DNA of 64,000 bases from Psilocybe azurescens (GCA_023853785.1 JAJIRX010000336.1:1-64000); one strand, 5' to 3'. Shown: positions 1 to 12,715, counted from the first letter of the stretch. The notes: a model not told the origin generated them from the letters alone. Made by a program: numbers and translations.

Positions 1-699
1 CAATGTTTCAAAAGGTGGCTACAAGCTCCAAGCTATTTCCTAATGAAATAGATACAATTGAATGTAGAATTTTCATTTGATCTGCAGAGCCCATGCATTG
101 ATAACGGTGTTTGTGCTTGAACTCAGGCTCTTGATGCCACATGAGCCATTTGAAAATGCAAGGGTTTACAAGTCCAGTTGGCATTTTGAGAGAGCTCTCA
201 CATGTTGTTCCGGAACAATTTCTTTTGCTTTCTCAAAGGGAAACACTCATACTTTACATGAACTTTGGTCAGCACTCACAATATGGTATGCTGAACAGCT
301 GAATTGGCTAACAGGGATGTCTAGCATACAATGCCATGGTTTATCTGTGCTTGGGCATCTGACTTGGAAAAAAGCTAGATCAGTGCCATCTGATTATTAC
401 CACATTTTCCACTTGGAATAAAATTAAAAATAGTGGGGAGCACCAGCCTCTAGAGACTGAGTAAGTGGAGTATAACTTGTTACAGGGGTTCTGATTGAGT
501 TCACTGTGTATAGTTACAGTGTTCATGGCTATGAAACAGATGCCTGAAGATGACAAGCAAACAGCAAAGGAAAAAACTATCAACAGACGGAATTACCACA
601 GGAGAGATGAACACTTTATAAATATCACAGTAGGCAGAATGAAAATATACAGAAAAGGAGTGAACACAATTTGCTGAAGTTTTGTGATGGGGACAGTTG

Positions 700-3600
700 C
701 AATCCATTACATTAGCCATGCTCAGAGATTGCCGCCTGCTTCCTTTCTCCATAACCACCACCTCAAGTGCCTCTGCTTCCCTCCACTGCCCTGTTTCCCG
801 TATGGCTGCAAGATTGGCCATACTTGTGAGCGTGTCAGGATGATCATTTCCAAGCAGCTGCTTTCTCTTCTCCATCACCACCACCTCAAGCGCTCTGCTT
901 CTTCCACTCGCCCTTGGTTCCAGTATGTGGCTGCAAGATTGGCCATGCTTGTAAGCTGGAAGGATGATCATCACCAAGCAGCTGCTTGCTCTTCTCCATC
1001 ACCACCACCTCAAGTGCCTCTGCTTCCTTCCACTGTGCCTGCTTCCTGTACGTGGCTGCAAGATTGGCCATGCTTGTGAGAGTGGAAGGATGGTCATTGC
1101 CAAGCAGCTGCTTGCTCTCTCCATCACCACCACTTCAAGTGCCTCTGCTTCCTTCCACTGCCCTTGGTTCCTGTACGTGGCTGCAAGATTGGCCATGCTT
1201 GTGAGAGTGGAAGGATGGTCATTGCCAAGCAGCTGCTTGCTCTTCTCCATCACCACCACTTCAAGTGCCTCTGCTTCCTCCACTGCCTCCTTGGTTCCTG
1301 TACGTGGCTGCAAGATTGGCCATGCTTGTGAGATGGAAGGATGGTCATTGCCAAGCAGCTGCTTGCTCTTCTCCATCACCACCACCTCAAGTGCCTCTGC
1401 TTCCTTCCACTGCCCTGGTTCCAGTATGTGGCTGCAAGATTGGCCATGCTAGTGAGTGTATCAGGATGATCATCACCAAGCATGCTGCTTTTCTCCATCA
1501 CCACCACCTCAAGCATTTCTGCTTCTTTCCACTGCCTCTGGTTCCTGTATGTGATGGCAAGATTGGCCATGCATTGTGAGTGTGTCAGGATGATCATCAC
1601 CAAGCAGGTGCTTCTCTTCTCCATTACCACCACCTCAAGCACTCTGCTTCTTCCACTGCCCCTGGTTCCTGTATGTGCCTGCAAGATTGGCCATGCTTGT
1701 GAGTGTGTCAGGATGATCATTGCCAAGCAGGTGCTTCCTCTTTTCCATCACCACCACCTGGAGTGCCTCTGCTTCTTTCCACTGCCCCCTGGCTCCAGTA
1801 TGCGTGGCTGCAAGATTGGCCATACTTGTGAGTGTGTCAGGATGATCATCACCAAGCAGCTGCTGCTCTTCTCCATCACCACCACCTGAGCACTGCTGCT
1901 TTCTTCCACTGTCCCTGGTTCCAGTATGTGCTTGCAAGATTGGCCGTACTTGTGAGTGTGTCAGGATGATCATTGCCAAGCAGCCACTCTCCTCTTCTCC
2001 ATCACCACCACCTCAAGTGCCTCTGCTTCATTCCACTGCCCTGGTTCCTGTATGTGGCTGCAAGATTGGCCATGCTTGTGAGTGTATCAGGATGATCACA
2101 AGCAGCTGCTTCCTCTTCTCCATCACCACCACCTCAAGCACCTCTGCTTCATTCCACTGTCCCTGGTTTCTGTATGTGGCTGCAAGATTGGCCATGCTTG
2201 TGAGTGTGTCAGGATGATCATCACCATGCAGTTGCTTGCTCTTCTCCACCACCACAACCTCAAGTGCCTCTGCTTCCTTCCACTGCCCCTGGCTCCAGTA
2301 TGTGGCTGCAAGATTAGCCATGCTTGTGAGTGTTTCGGGATGATCATCACCAAGCAGCTGCTTGCTCTTCTCCATCACCACCACCTGAAGCACCTCTGCT
2401 TCCTTCCACTGCCCCTGCTTCCTGTATGTGGCTGCAAGATTGGCCATACTTGTGAGTGTGTCAGGATGATTATCACCAAGCAGTTGCTTTCTCTTCTCCA
2501 TCACCACCACCTCAAGTGCCTCTGCTTCATTCCACTGCCCCTGGTTCCAGTATGTGGCTGCAAGATTGGCCATATTTGTGAGTGTGTTAGGATGATTCAT
2601 CACCAAGCAGCTGCTTGCTCTTCTCCATCACCACCACCTCAAGCGCCTCTGCTTTCTTCCACTGCCCCTGGTTCCAGTATGTGCCTGCAAGATTGGCCAT
2701 GCTTGTGAGTGTGTCAGGATGATCATCACCAAGCAGGTGCTTGCTTTTCTCCATCACCACCACCTCAAGTGCCTCTGCTTCTTTCCACTGTCCCTGGTTC
2801 CTGTATGTGGCTGCAAGATTGGCCATGCTAGTGAGTGTATCAGGATGATCATTGCCAAGCAGCTGCTTGCTCTTCTCCATCACCACCACCTGGAGCGCTG
2901 CTGCTTCCTTCCACTGTCCCTGGTTCCAGTATGTGACTGCAAGATTGGCCATGCTTGTGAGTGTGTCAGGATGATCATTGCCAAGCAGCCACTTCCTCTT
3001 CTCCATTACTACCACCTCAAGCACCTCTGCTTTCTTCCACTGCCCCTGCTTCTTGTATGTGCTTGCAAGATTGGCCATGCTTGTGAGTGTGTCAGGATGA
3101 TCATCACCATGCAGCTGCTTGCTCTTCTCCATCACCACCACCTCAAGTGCCTCTGCTTCCTTCCACTGCCCCTGCTTCCTGTACGTGGCTGCAAGATTGG
3201 CCATACTTGTGAGTGTGTCAGGATGATTATCACCAAGCAGCTGCTTCCTCTTCTCCATCACCACCACCTCAAGTGCCTCTGCTTCTTTCCACTGCCCCTG
3301 TTCAAAATACACAAGTGCTATACGACCTAAAATTGAAGGCATCATCTGTTCTGGATTGACTGAGGCTTTGGAGCTGGAGATATGCTGCAAAAGTGTGCGT
3401 CGATACTTGTAGTCCTTGTCATCAAATAACCAAGAAATTGATAGGCCAATAATACTGAGTACACATTTCTGCATCAGTTGTCTGTTTCCTTCCATAGTGC
3501 TACGACACCACTGTTGTACCAGTGGATGAATGCTGTATGTGTGATTTTGACCATCATATTCAATGAGCGAATATGAACCCAGGCAATTGATGACCTGCCC

Positions 3601-5971
3601 AAAGTCCCATGACCAGTCTGGACCTATTTTTCCGAGCTGGTTCAACAACTCTGTCACTTTGTTTTGTAGTTCAGAGTCCTCCAGTTGCATTTCAGACAAT
3701 GCTGCCTTTTCAAACATTTGCTCTGAAATTCCTTTGTGATGTAGTATTGAGAAAATTTGGAGCAAAGAACGTGCTGATGTGTCAAGTTTGTCATAGCTCA
3801 GTCTCCACGTTGCATACACTGCTCGTTCATATGGATCCTCTCCTTGGAACTCCTCACTCTGTAACAATTTGTCATGGTAACGTCGATAGAGTTCTTGATA
3901 TTGGCTCAATGACAAGTGGCAATGAATGTAAGCGCCAGCTTGGGAAATAGCCAAGGCAAAGTAATGGAGTTCCTGTCTTGTGCTTTAGATTGAAAGTGTT
4001 TACTAAAGAAACCAAAAATGAGAGTAAGAACCTGTACAATTGCTGCTGCCAGCACTTTATTTTCATCACTCTCTTCTGCCCGAGCCTGATGCAGTAGCAG
4101 ATTTTTGGCATCTTCGTGCTCCATTGCACCAACTTTTACATCTGCATCTTTTGCAGAAAGAAGGCGAAGCTCTCGGTTACGTGTTGTAACTAGGATGTTG
4201 CCAGATCGACACTGGGGAAAGAATTTATTTAGCTTCAAGTTGACATCGTCTGCATTGTCAAAGAAAAGAAGCCAGTTTCCTTTGCTCTGGCTTGCAAGCC
4301 AACGGAGACTTGCATCTACTGATTGCTCTCTATTTTCTGGAGTGATAGCCTCAAGATCTGTTTGAATAGTTTGTTTATTGGTTGCATCAACATAGAACAC
4401 GTCACAGAAGCTGAAAATGTAAAATGTAAATTATTGTTAGTTGTGATTTTACAGATAGTAGAACCATACCGGGTGGATGATTCTTGCACAAATTTGAAAG
4501 CAAGTTGGGTCTTTCCAGAACCCCTAGGCCATGCAAGACAAAGACACGTCTAGAATCACTGCCCAACCCAAAGTATTTGTGCATCTTATCAAGGATTTCC
4601 TTTCGTCCTATAAATGATTCCACAGGAAGCGGACAACGCTTACGTTCTCTGACATGTTGGACTAATTCATTTGGAGGCCTAGGAGAAACTAGGGTGATGA
4701 GATTAGATTACTATGTAGATCTACAAGAGTGATTCTTCCTTACTGAGTTGCTCAAGTAGAAGCTGTGCTCTCGGGACTCTGATTGCCCTAACCAACAAGG
4801 CAAGCTTTTCAGCAACCTCTTCCTTCTTCATATATTGCATTGTATGAGCCTCCACATTACTCAGTTTCTCCCATTCAGAAATCTCTATTCCCTGCATCCC
4901 ATGCTCGACATTTAGTCGAAAATAAGTGTTTGACAAGTTGGCAAAACGACGCAACATTTCTTGGTGTGTATTTTCACAGTCAGTGGTAATTGCCTTTAGC
5001 GCATCAATGACGTCTGTTGGTATGATCTGCTGGAATAATCCAGGTTTCTTGATCCCGATTACCTTGGCCTGTCCAGTACCAATGCTCACCAAGCACCCAA
5101 TTTGACGAGCGCCAAATAGGACCTTGGCCTCTTCCAGTACCACCTGACTCGGATTATTTTGGCCTAGTCCACCGTCGATGAAAGGCTGGTTCGCCCCAAT
5201 TTCAATGCGCTTAAAGAAGGTGGGTGCTGCAGACGTTGCTCGAGCAGCCTCCCAAATTTTGCAATTTGAATGTGTTTCACGAGACTGGTATGTCCTGAAA
5301 AGCACTGGAATGTCCATGTTGTGGGCGTTCTTTGCGCAGACGAAGCTAATAAGTCTTCGAATTCAAAATCCAAATGCATGGAAGAGTAAGTAATATACTC
5401 ACGTTCGGCAGTCTCCAGCTTGATCACCTTCTAATAAAGGTGATTCGGAATCACCAGTTACGGTCTTCACAACAGATTTCATCGCTGCTTCGAGTTTTTT
5501 CGCTTTGAATTTTCCGTCTCCCCATCGTTTCATATCAGAGAAGACTTGTTTCGCCAGATCGTCGTAGTGATCTATTGCCGTGTCTACATCCATCCGAAGA
5601 CGCCCCAAGCATTAAAGCAATTATCCTGTAATATACAAATTTTCATGTAGCGTTGGAGTAATATGAGATGATTGTAGATGTATAACGCAACGCACCCTCC
5701 AGTACTAGTACCACCAATCAGATCGAAGTAATCGCACGGCTTCGGGAGTCCGCTAAGAGGTTCTTGACCGTCCTTCTTCCGCTTCGCGTTCTCCTCAACC
5801 ATCAGCCTGTGCATAACTTCTTTGATCATGAGCAGTTCCGAAAGTCCGCGAATCCCACCGCCATCTGTTCAGAGTTTACTAGTTAGCGACTCTATCGGCG
5901 AGAGAGTACAAACGGACGCATATACCTAGCGCAAGCAGCCTCAAAGGTGGTTCTTCTGCGGAGGAAGTCAT
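700..5971 (-). pseudogene. Patatin / NB-ARC / TPR NLR-like (STAND) gene, frame broken
   Basis: Start ATG at 5971-5969. Exons read 5971-5926, 5864-5696, 5625-5403, 5345-4725, 4678-4470, 4410-4032 and 3972 onward; every intron is GT-AG, 46-70 bp, and phases agree. Seen: patatin oxyanion loop DGGGIRG split by intron 1, nucleophile motif GTSTGG, catalytic Asp in DGGLG; then a linker ending PLPVESFIGRKEI, an NB-ARC with Walker A, Walker B-like LLFFDNADD and GNILVTTR, a winged-helix stretch, then about 20 TPRs. Known family: fungal patatin-NB-ARC-TPR proteins are phospholipase-armed NLRs thought to act in allorecognition or immunity. Breaks: Walker A reads correctly only if one base is added in the C-run at 4521-4524, and the TPR array leaves frame near 2594 and again further on. 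The patatin triad elements are intact. Either a young pseudogene or a gene with consensus errors; architecture is near certain, functionality is not. Confidence 0.85.
735..3310 (-). repeat. Tandem array of ~20 TPR units, 126 bp (42 aa) each
   Basis: The anchor 'gattggccat' recurs 20 times between 812 and 3195. Unit protein on the minus strand contains GQWKEAEALEVVVMEK and LLGDDHPDTLTSMANLA, the kinesin-light-chain-type TPR of fungal NLRs. Anchor spacings from 3195 downward are 126,126,126,126,127,126,126,126,122,126,124,129,124,123,124,127,125,125,125. The N-terminal half is thus phase-perfect except for one +1, while the distal half carries many length changes. Units near 1062-1314 share private sequence (gagagtggaaggatggtcat), suggesting local homogenisation. 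CpG is nearly absent. Confidence 0.93.
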
Positions 5972-6483
5972 CGTTAAGACCAAGGAATCGATGTCTCGAG
6001 CCTCGAGGCGGGATGTATGACATGCTGCATGGACCTAAACTTTCACACGGAAGGGCCTAGTACTCTTTACAGCGACAACTGGTTATTATCTGAAGCCGAG
6101 GAGGAACCCGAACATTGATCGAGGTCCCGAGTTTCTCGTGTTGGGATGGCATCCTGTGCATATGTGTGGGAACGATGAGATCGGGACGTAGTGTGGCTCG
6201 CGCGTCTGAAAGATCTGTGATTGCATCGATAGGAAAAACATTGCCACCGATTCATTTCCCCACCCCCCACCTCCCCATCACGGCTGTGAGGTTCGCTCAA
6301 TCTCTCTTTATTGAACTTGCCGACACTCTGTTCTGCTCATTTGCCTTCAGGAGTTGCCTACGATTATGAAGTTGCTCTGGTCGTCGATCGATGATATGAT
6401 CTCTGTTTCCTTTCGTCTCTTTTCTTCCCAACGTATCTTCTTGTTCCTATAACCTAAGATAACTTAGCGGCTGTCACCAACCT
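5972..6483. other. Upstream region of the patatin NLR; no gene seen
   Basis: No convincing coding sequence on either strand. This stretch should hold the minus-strand NLR promoter; no recognisable regulatory site could be assigned. CpG content is normal. Confidence 0.5.
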
Positions 6484-7074
6484 CGGCATGCCAGCGGAAG
6501 ATTCCGAGACAAGAAAAGATTTCACCGACCGCACGGTCCGAAAGAGGTGGGAACATTTAAAACCCTAACCCAACGGAGCCTCATGTGTGTTATGACTGTC
6601 GCCCCATGTCGTGCTCATTCCATGACACATATACCCGCACCAGCCAAGATCTGCGCAATGTGGTCGCACTTGCACCCTATCAGTGTTGCGCGGACACTCA
6701 TCTCCCTCTTCCTGCCCCCTCAGTCCTCAGCACCCACGCCTGGCCTGCAAGAATCCCTGGCACCGACGATGATATGTTGATCTGCAGAGATCGTATACAC
6801 CCTCACCTCACTGGGCTCTGAGCACCACTACTTCTCTTTCGGCCCCAACGGCGCCCCCCCTGGTCGCTGCCGTACTCCTCCGCCACAGTCTATCCCACTG
6901 AATCTGCGCTGTCCCTCTTCTCCAGTGCTGGCTTAGTCATCGAGCTGGGCCAGAAGTGTCCTTGGCCCCGACTCATCTCTGCCCTCCTATGGACTCTGTT
7001 GCCCTTCCGCGCGTCGGCACCGTCCATAACCCTCTCCTAGATCTGTCCCATTTGGCTCGAGCACGCTCCTCCAC

Positions 7075-7345
7075 TTGACTACCTTGACCAATCCCGCGCT
7101 CTCCCAAGCCGAGCTGAAGTACCGTTACACAGGCAAGGCCGTCGTCGAGGCGTTCAAGGAAGCCGATGGATAAGCTCCTTGCGAGTCTGGGTTTCTTTTC
7201 TGGATACGGAGAGGAGGGTGGTGAAAAGATAAATGGAAACGGAGACGTCCGTGCGGCGAAAGAAGAGTGGATAGAGACCCTGGAGAGAAATGGGGTGCGC
7301 TACGACGACGAGAATGTCGAGTGGGTCATGGCCGCTGTCCTATGA
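7075..7345 (+). pseudogene. C-terminal remnant of an unrecognised protein (copy A)
   Basis: Two frames join into a protein-like end: first a stretch with ALSQAELKYRYTGKAV and VEAFKEAD, then after a one-base shift near 7170 a stretch with LLASLGFFSG and AAKEEWIETLERNGVRYDD, closing VMAAVL and TGA at 7343-7345. The same end exists at 41201-41460, where other lesions are present. Its charged, non-repetitive composition argues for a true former gene. I do not recognise the family. Upstream to about 6840 there is GC-rich sequence that may be more of the same gene but is not open. Confidence 0.45.
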
Positions 7346-7903
7346 GGCTCTAAGCTCTAAGAGCCGTGTGCAGCTACTTTTCACGATGTACGTTCCTTGT
7401 CCCTGTCTGGTCCGTGGTTTGGTGGGTGGCTGAGCAGTGCAGTGTATGCATTGGAAGCAAAGTTCGTCTTCTACACGTTCCCTTCGCGTCGCCGATTTTG
7501 CTATTTTCTATCCTTTCCGGGCCTCCTTTTTGATATCTTTGCTCTTTTTATCATTTTCTTTACGTACTAATTACCTGCCTTCTCGCTGTCCGATCTCCCA
7601 GACCATTCGAACACCCAACCGATCATACATTTCCCGGCACTTGGGACTCCATAGTTCTCTCGACCAACTGTTTCACCCAGTGCTGAAGATCTCTGTTGAG
7701 TTCATCGCATATCATGTAGGTTTCTTTTCAGTCTTTTTTAATCCTTATTTCGTTCTTTTATCTCATCCTCGCCCAAGATTATCTGCGCCTGGTGAGCCCA
7801 ATAACTCAAGGTCATCTTTGTCTCCTATCCTCCATGTAGTTTTCTCATATTTATTTTCTCATCCGCACCCAGTCGTTACTGAACTACCCTGTCATTCGAA
7901 GAT

Positions 7904-8401
7904 ATGAATTTGTATCCGGCAAAGGCAATGAAATCGGCATCCAGTCTCGATGCTCTTGTAGGAGAGGTCAAAGCAGGATCTACGGAAACAGTTGAGGTCT
8001 GTACGACTTCGGTATGTTATCTACGACGTTAATCACCTGGTGTCCCGCAGAAAGCCGCCGCATTATCAAATGAAAGGGAGACGAAAATGGGATCTGATGT
8101 ATCAAGCAAGGTATAGCATCGCAACCGACGTCTATTGTTCTCTCCCTGGTCATCAATGTACCTGTCATATTCTCTTCGCTCATGCATCTCTAATGATCAT
8201 CTTGATAGTTGTCTATAACTGGCAGTATTGAAAGTTTTCTTGAAATTTTGTGATCTTTCGTTTCACTATCCCGATTTTTACTTCTAACTGTTGATAACTA
8301 GAGCTCCTTCACCCGGACTTTCGAAGCCTCTGTCAACGTGTGTCTCATTTTATATCATGGGATGTCTTTCGTCGCGTCCTAGCTCAAAGTGTGCATCAGA
8401 G
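7904..8401 (+). CDS. Small three-exon gene candidate, unknown function (copy A)
   Basis: ATG at 7904. Exon 1 7904-7996 (31 codons, starting MNLYPAKAMKSASSL), intron to 8050, exon 2 8051-8110 (20 codons), intron to about 8303, exon 3 about 8304-8401, which ends at a further donor GTAAGC. The same exon borders and open frames occur in copy B (42026-42531), and several of the amino-acid differences between copies are conservative or isolated, which supports coding. Exon 1-2 look helical and charged (ETVEK, NERETKMGSDV). The 3' part was not resolved. No known domain recognised; it could be an exon set of a larger broken gene. Confidence 0.4.
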
Positions 8402-8802
8402 GTAAGCTTCCCGGTTGAAGCTTTCGATTTCTACATGAAATGACATCGCATGTGGTCTATTCCGCTCTCTTACTTTCTTGTAATTCGTTTTATTTCGCAC
8501 TTTGAATTACGATTCATCTTACGCTTGTCGATAACATATCCGAACACAGGCACCTGCTCCAAATTTCAGTCCCCAATTCTCAATTGTTAAAAAATACTCA
8601 GAGCCATCGTCTTTGCGCCCTGCACACCAAATCATATAATTGATCTGACCGTCCTTAGGGCCATACGTTCAAAATAGAGGCAAGTCTGTCGATTAAAGTT
8701 TTTGTTTCTTGTTTGCATATAGGTCCCCGTTGTGTGATCGTTCCTCCCCCCCTTTCGTAAGCTGGCTTCACGGATTGGTTAGTTCTCGTTTTGATCTCCT
8801 AT

Positions 8803-10076
8803 TTTTGTTATCCTGAATACCTTTATAGGTACCCAGGGAATCTTCGCTGAGCCATCTCAGCTATTTTCAAAAGAACCACGTTCCATTTTGCGGAACGTGT
8901 TTTGTCTGCGCCTAAGTCATCGCTTACCTATGTCTTATGGTCATCATCTTACTGTTCTCTATATTTGCTTTCTTTCTCTCGGCCGTCGGTTGTAGGCCCT
9001 CAACTCTTGTTAATGGCATTACGAATACATTGAAACGTCGTGAGACGTTGTGAGTTCGAAAGCATTAATCTTGTCATTAGCCAGATAGAGGACGAGATAG
9101 AGAGCGAACACGAGTCAACAAGAGTGATAAATTGAACTGATTTTCTACGCTACAACGGGGCAATATTTATACCATCCAAGCATGTAGAATGAGTCATAAA
9201 TATACGGAGAAAACGAGACAAGAAGAGCAGAAAAATTAATGTAGGACCGAAGAGAATGAGCATGTGGAAACAACAATAAGAATGTGATATTTACATAAGA
9301 TGAGCGGGAGCGAAAGCAAATGATTCATGCATTGCCCGGACATAATCTCGAAAGGGGAAGTGAATTGTGAAAGAGTGAAATGGGTGCGACGAGTGGTTCA
9401 TGTGAATAAGCGGGAAACAGTCGGATTCCATGCACAGCCAGAGGTGACCTATTACCGTTTCCAGCCAGTAAATGGGGGCAAGTGTCTTTACCTCAATTGC
9501 TTCACCTTTGTGAAAGTCGTTACCATATTTTTACCACATAACATGACGCATCACGATACTTGAAGCTTGTACATCCACCTCGCCAAAAACCCAAATCCAA
9601 ACCTGATCTAAACATGAGCATAAACCTGAAGTGCGCAGGCATCACATCATAATCATACCTATACCCATCCTATCGCCTTGAAATGCATCTGAACGTGTCA
9701 AGAGCGATCACGATTGAAATCGTAACTGATGAACACCACACGTCGAAGGCAAAGACACAAAACGTCCAAAGACGAACACAACGCGAACATTGAACATTGG
9801 GCATTGAAAAAAAAAGGGTCGGATAAGCAAGTAAGCGTAAGTATATAGAGTATGGTACAAGAAGGAAGGAAGGAAGAACACGCTGCGTTGGGAATCAAGG
9901 ACGGACGGACGGACGGAGTCGGACTTAAGGGAAAGGGTGTTAATACGGGTCTAGGGGAGGGAGGTTAGATGGGTGAGGAGAGAAGAGGAGAGGAGGGGAA
10001 AAAAGGGGGAAATAAGGAAAGGACGCGACGCGCCCATGCCACATAAACGCAAAAAAAAAAAGTAGAAAAAACGCAC
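8803..10076. other. Gene-free stretch unique to copy A
   Basis: No supported gene. Contains a run of adenines with GAAGG repeats near 9870, a four-unit GGAC microsatellite near 9900-9916 and a purine-rich tract 9947-10018. CpG level is normal, unlike the transposon-rich parts. Confidence 0.5.
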
Positions 10077-10134
10077 TATTCGCTTCATACACCAGATCCA
10101 GCCCGTCCGCCTCGTCCGCGGCCTTTAACGCGCA
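10077..10134 (-). pseudogene. PCNA: PCNA fragment, downstream piece of a split coding sequence
   Basis: Read on the minus strand from 10134 the frame gives CALKAADEADGLDLVYEAN, which matches the PCNA segment that normally follows the KCAKDDDI motif, then a plausible donor GTGCGT at 10076. The preceding PCNA sequence ends at 13246, so the two pieces abut codon for codon if 10135-13245 is removed. Later PCNA exons were not found below 10060. PCNA is the sliding clamp of DNA replication; this copy cannot make it. Confidence 0.7.
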
Positions 10135-11630
10135 CCACCACCAAGATCAGATCCTGGATCAGACTCGGAAAAGATCTAAAATGATGTTTCTATCTTCAAG
10201 AGTGATCAAGGTCGAAGCTGGCTGTCGGGGGGCAGATACCAATGGAAATAAGGCTGTGGTATGCTTGGAGTCCGAGTTATCTGCGAGATGTCTGATGGAT
10301 GTCCACTAAACTTGGACGGTCTTTGGACGATAAATGCTTTTTTCCTCTGCACTTCCACTGCTATCTGTTCGATATGTACTTACCCCTTCTATTCTTTCCC
10401 AAGCCGACGGTTTGATCTGGTTTAATACATCTAACGCATTCTCAAACTGGTCTCTGTTACGACTACGACTACGACTACGACTACGACTATGATCAGCTGT
10501 TATTTTAAACCCGTGAGTCTTCTTGTCTTGAACAAAATAATGACCTTCCGCCCTTTCTATCTCAGTTGAGTCTGAATATGTGCTAAAACCGATTGCACAC
10601 TATATATTCCTCTCAGCCTCTATCATTCTCTGCGACACGCCGCCGCCGACGCTCATGCGGATGTGCGCATACCACTGGCATGAGTAGTAAAGCTTTATCA
10701 CTGTACTTGACTCACTTAGTATCATGAAGCCCACACTAAATTTAGTGTTGGCGATAACAATCAGATGTTATCCCTGAGGTGCTGATTTTGTCTTCAATGA
10801 TTACACTTATTCTGGGACTTCCGCTCTTTTTCATCTCCGTTCGATGCCTTCCTGGAATCAACATTTGTATCAATGTACTATTGCTCGGTCTGTTGTCCTC
10901 TTCTGTAAACGACCTTCCAAAACCTCGTCTCGCGCATAATTGGCACTTATTGACTCGCTGAACCGACGAGAGTTGGCCAGAAGGTAGGTCTTCTGGCCAA
11001 CTTACGTCCTAGCAAAGTTAAGCAAACGGTGCACGCATTTGTCTCCCCGACGCTAATCTTATCAATAACCCGGCTTTATCTATTTCTATTCATGAGCCTC
11101 CGGAACACCGTCCTCCGGCGCAGGCACAGTAATACGCCACAAAGATCGACGCTTCTCTCTCAAAACGAGTAGCTCTGTGAAATGAGAGCCCATTCATATG
11201 TACTCTGATTCATTTCTTGTTCACCTCATTGGGAACAGGGGTGCCCGTCATACCCGCATATTCGACTTCAAATATAGTCCCTCTCACTCTTCCATAAATA
11301 TTTTACCTCTTAGCCGTACAAGAAGCCCCTGTCGATCTTCCTAATACAATCATGGCTGTTGGACGACGTTATTTTGACTTTAAATGCACTGTTTCAACGA
11401 CTACTTCGTTCACAGAAATAGGTGTTTATCGTACACGCTCTGAGTCGCCTTCGCCTTCGCATGGTTGTTGCAGTATAGGAGGCCATTAGACACACCTGTG
11501 ATGAATTTATTGTCTAGCATCAAATGCCAGACCTTACCTGTACGTTCATTACACAATAAATACCTTGCTTTGACATTCAGTGACCCTCGTCTACTGCAGG
11601 CTCATTTACCCTCAGTTCCGCGCCAGCATC
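10135..11630. other. Intervening sequence inside the split PCNA; no gene seen in this part
   Basis: Holds a (TACGAC)6 microsatellite near 10458-10489. Short open frames here show no recognisable protein. A conserved-looking 'gttggcc' inverted pair occurs near 10972-11000. Together with the membrane-protein relic downstream it makes up the ~3.1 kb block that separates the two PCNA pieces. Confidence 0.5.
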
Positions 11631-12715
11631 ATGTCTCTACAAGCTCCTCAAGCCGAACTTCTGGGAACAATGTTAGCTGCTTTGATTTACGGTTCGCATT
11701 CTCATATCTTATGCACATAGCTCGTCGCAAGCTGACCATTTCGGCGCATCTATTTTCTTCATGCATCAGGGGCCTACATATCCTTCTTCATTGAACATAT
11801 GCGGATACTCTATCTTCGTCCTTATCGTTTGTCCACCTCTACGGGACTAGTATTCTACTTTTCATCTTGATAACAGCAGTGCGTACCCCCTCACTCAGTC
11901 GCGATAAGCATCTTACTCGATGTATATTCACTAGGCTATAGCAACCTCTATGATACTGACCATGCAAGGATCCATTGCTGGCAACACTCCCAGCGGCTCG
12001 CTCCTATTTTTCAAAGTGCACAACGCCCGTATCAGTAACTCGATATGCACTGCGGTCACGCTGGTCTGCGATATTTTTTGGTAACTACTTTCCTCATGTA
12101 GTGAGACGCAGCTGAACTAAGCATCTCCTTGAAGATCTATAGATGTTTCATCGTGTGGGAGAACAGATATCTAATTATCCTGCTTCCATCTGTTCTGTTT
12201 CTGGGTAACATCGGTAGGATTCTTTCCTCATAGACTCTGGCTTCAGCTATTATGAACAACTTCTAACTTGACTACATCTGGTTGAAAATCTAGGTTTATT
12301 TTGTGCCAACACTATAAAACCAAAATTGAATCTCACAGGGCCATTTATCTTGCTAATGCTGGCGGAAAACTTGGTTTGTACTAGTGAGTCGTATGCTATT
12401 TCAAACCTTCTCAGTATCTCAACGCAGCGATTGTTCTGAAGGCTGCATCATATATAGGATATTGTCCATTCAGAAGTGGGTCACTGCACATATCAAGCAA
12501 CAACGCACGCTCTCTCGTGTCGCTGTTATTTTAGTCGAGTGAGGTAAGATTTACGAGCAGTTTAATAGAACCTTTACTCTGAAATCTAACGGTTGTATTT
12601 TCAAATAGCTGTCATCTATTGCGTGGGTGAAATCGCAATAGCCACATGTATCTACCGCCATTCAACACTCACCCGATTATTCTCCAACATAGTTGAGTAT
12701 TGTCTTGCCAATGTA
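11631..12715 (+). pseudogene. Multi-pass membrane protein relic, common basidiomycete type
   Basis: ATG at 11631 (MSLQAPQAELLGTMLAALIY), intron to 11769, a segment with AYISFFIEHMRILYLRPYR, then after a shift SILLFILITA; a long exon ending AVTLVCDIFW; then IYRCFIVWENRYLIILLP, a segment GPFILLMLAENLVCT, and WVTAHIKQQRTLSRVAVILVE followed by a TGA and AVIYCVGEIAIATCIYR. The order of hydrophobic helices and the D-x-F-x-IYR-x5-W motif resemble the abundant Agaricomycete seven-helix-like integral membrane family of unknown function. Introns are GT-AG. Lesions: one base missing near 11845, one near 12445, and an in-frame TGA near 12540. It sits inside the block that splits PCNA. Confidence 0.65.

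Larger units (their letters stand above)
6484..8802. repeat. Segmental duplication copy A, first block
   Basis: Collinear with 40641-42875 at high identity by eye, beginning near 'agatt/cccgagacaagaaaa' and ending near 'ggattggttagttctcgttttgat'. It covers a C-terminal coding remnant (7075-7345) and a small intron-bearing gene (7904-8401). After 8802 copy A continues with sequence absent from copy B; homology resumes at 13553. Confidence 0.9.

Noticed and set aside
684..3330. Plus-strand His/Leu-rich frames over the TPR array
   Set aside because: Antisense shadows of the minus-strand TPR repeats.
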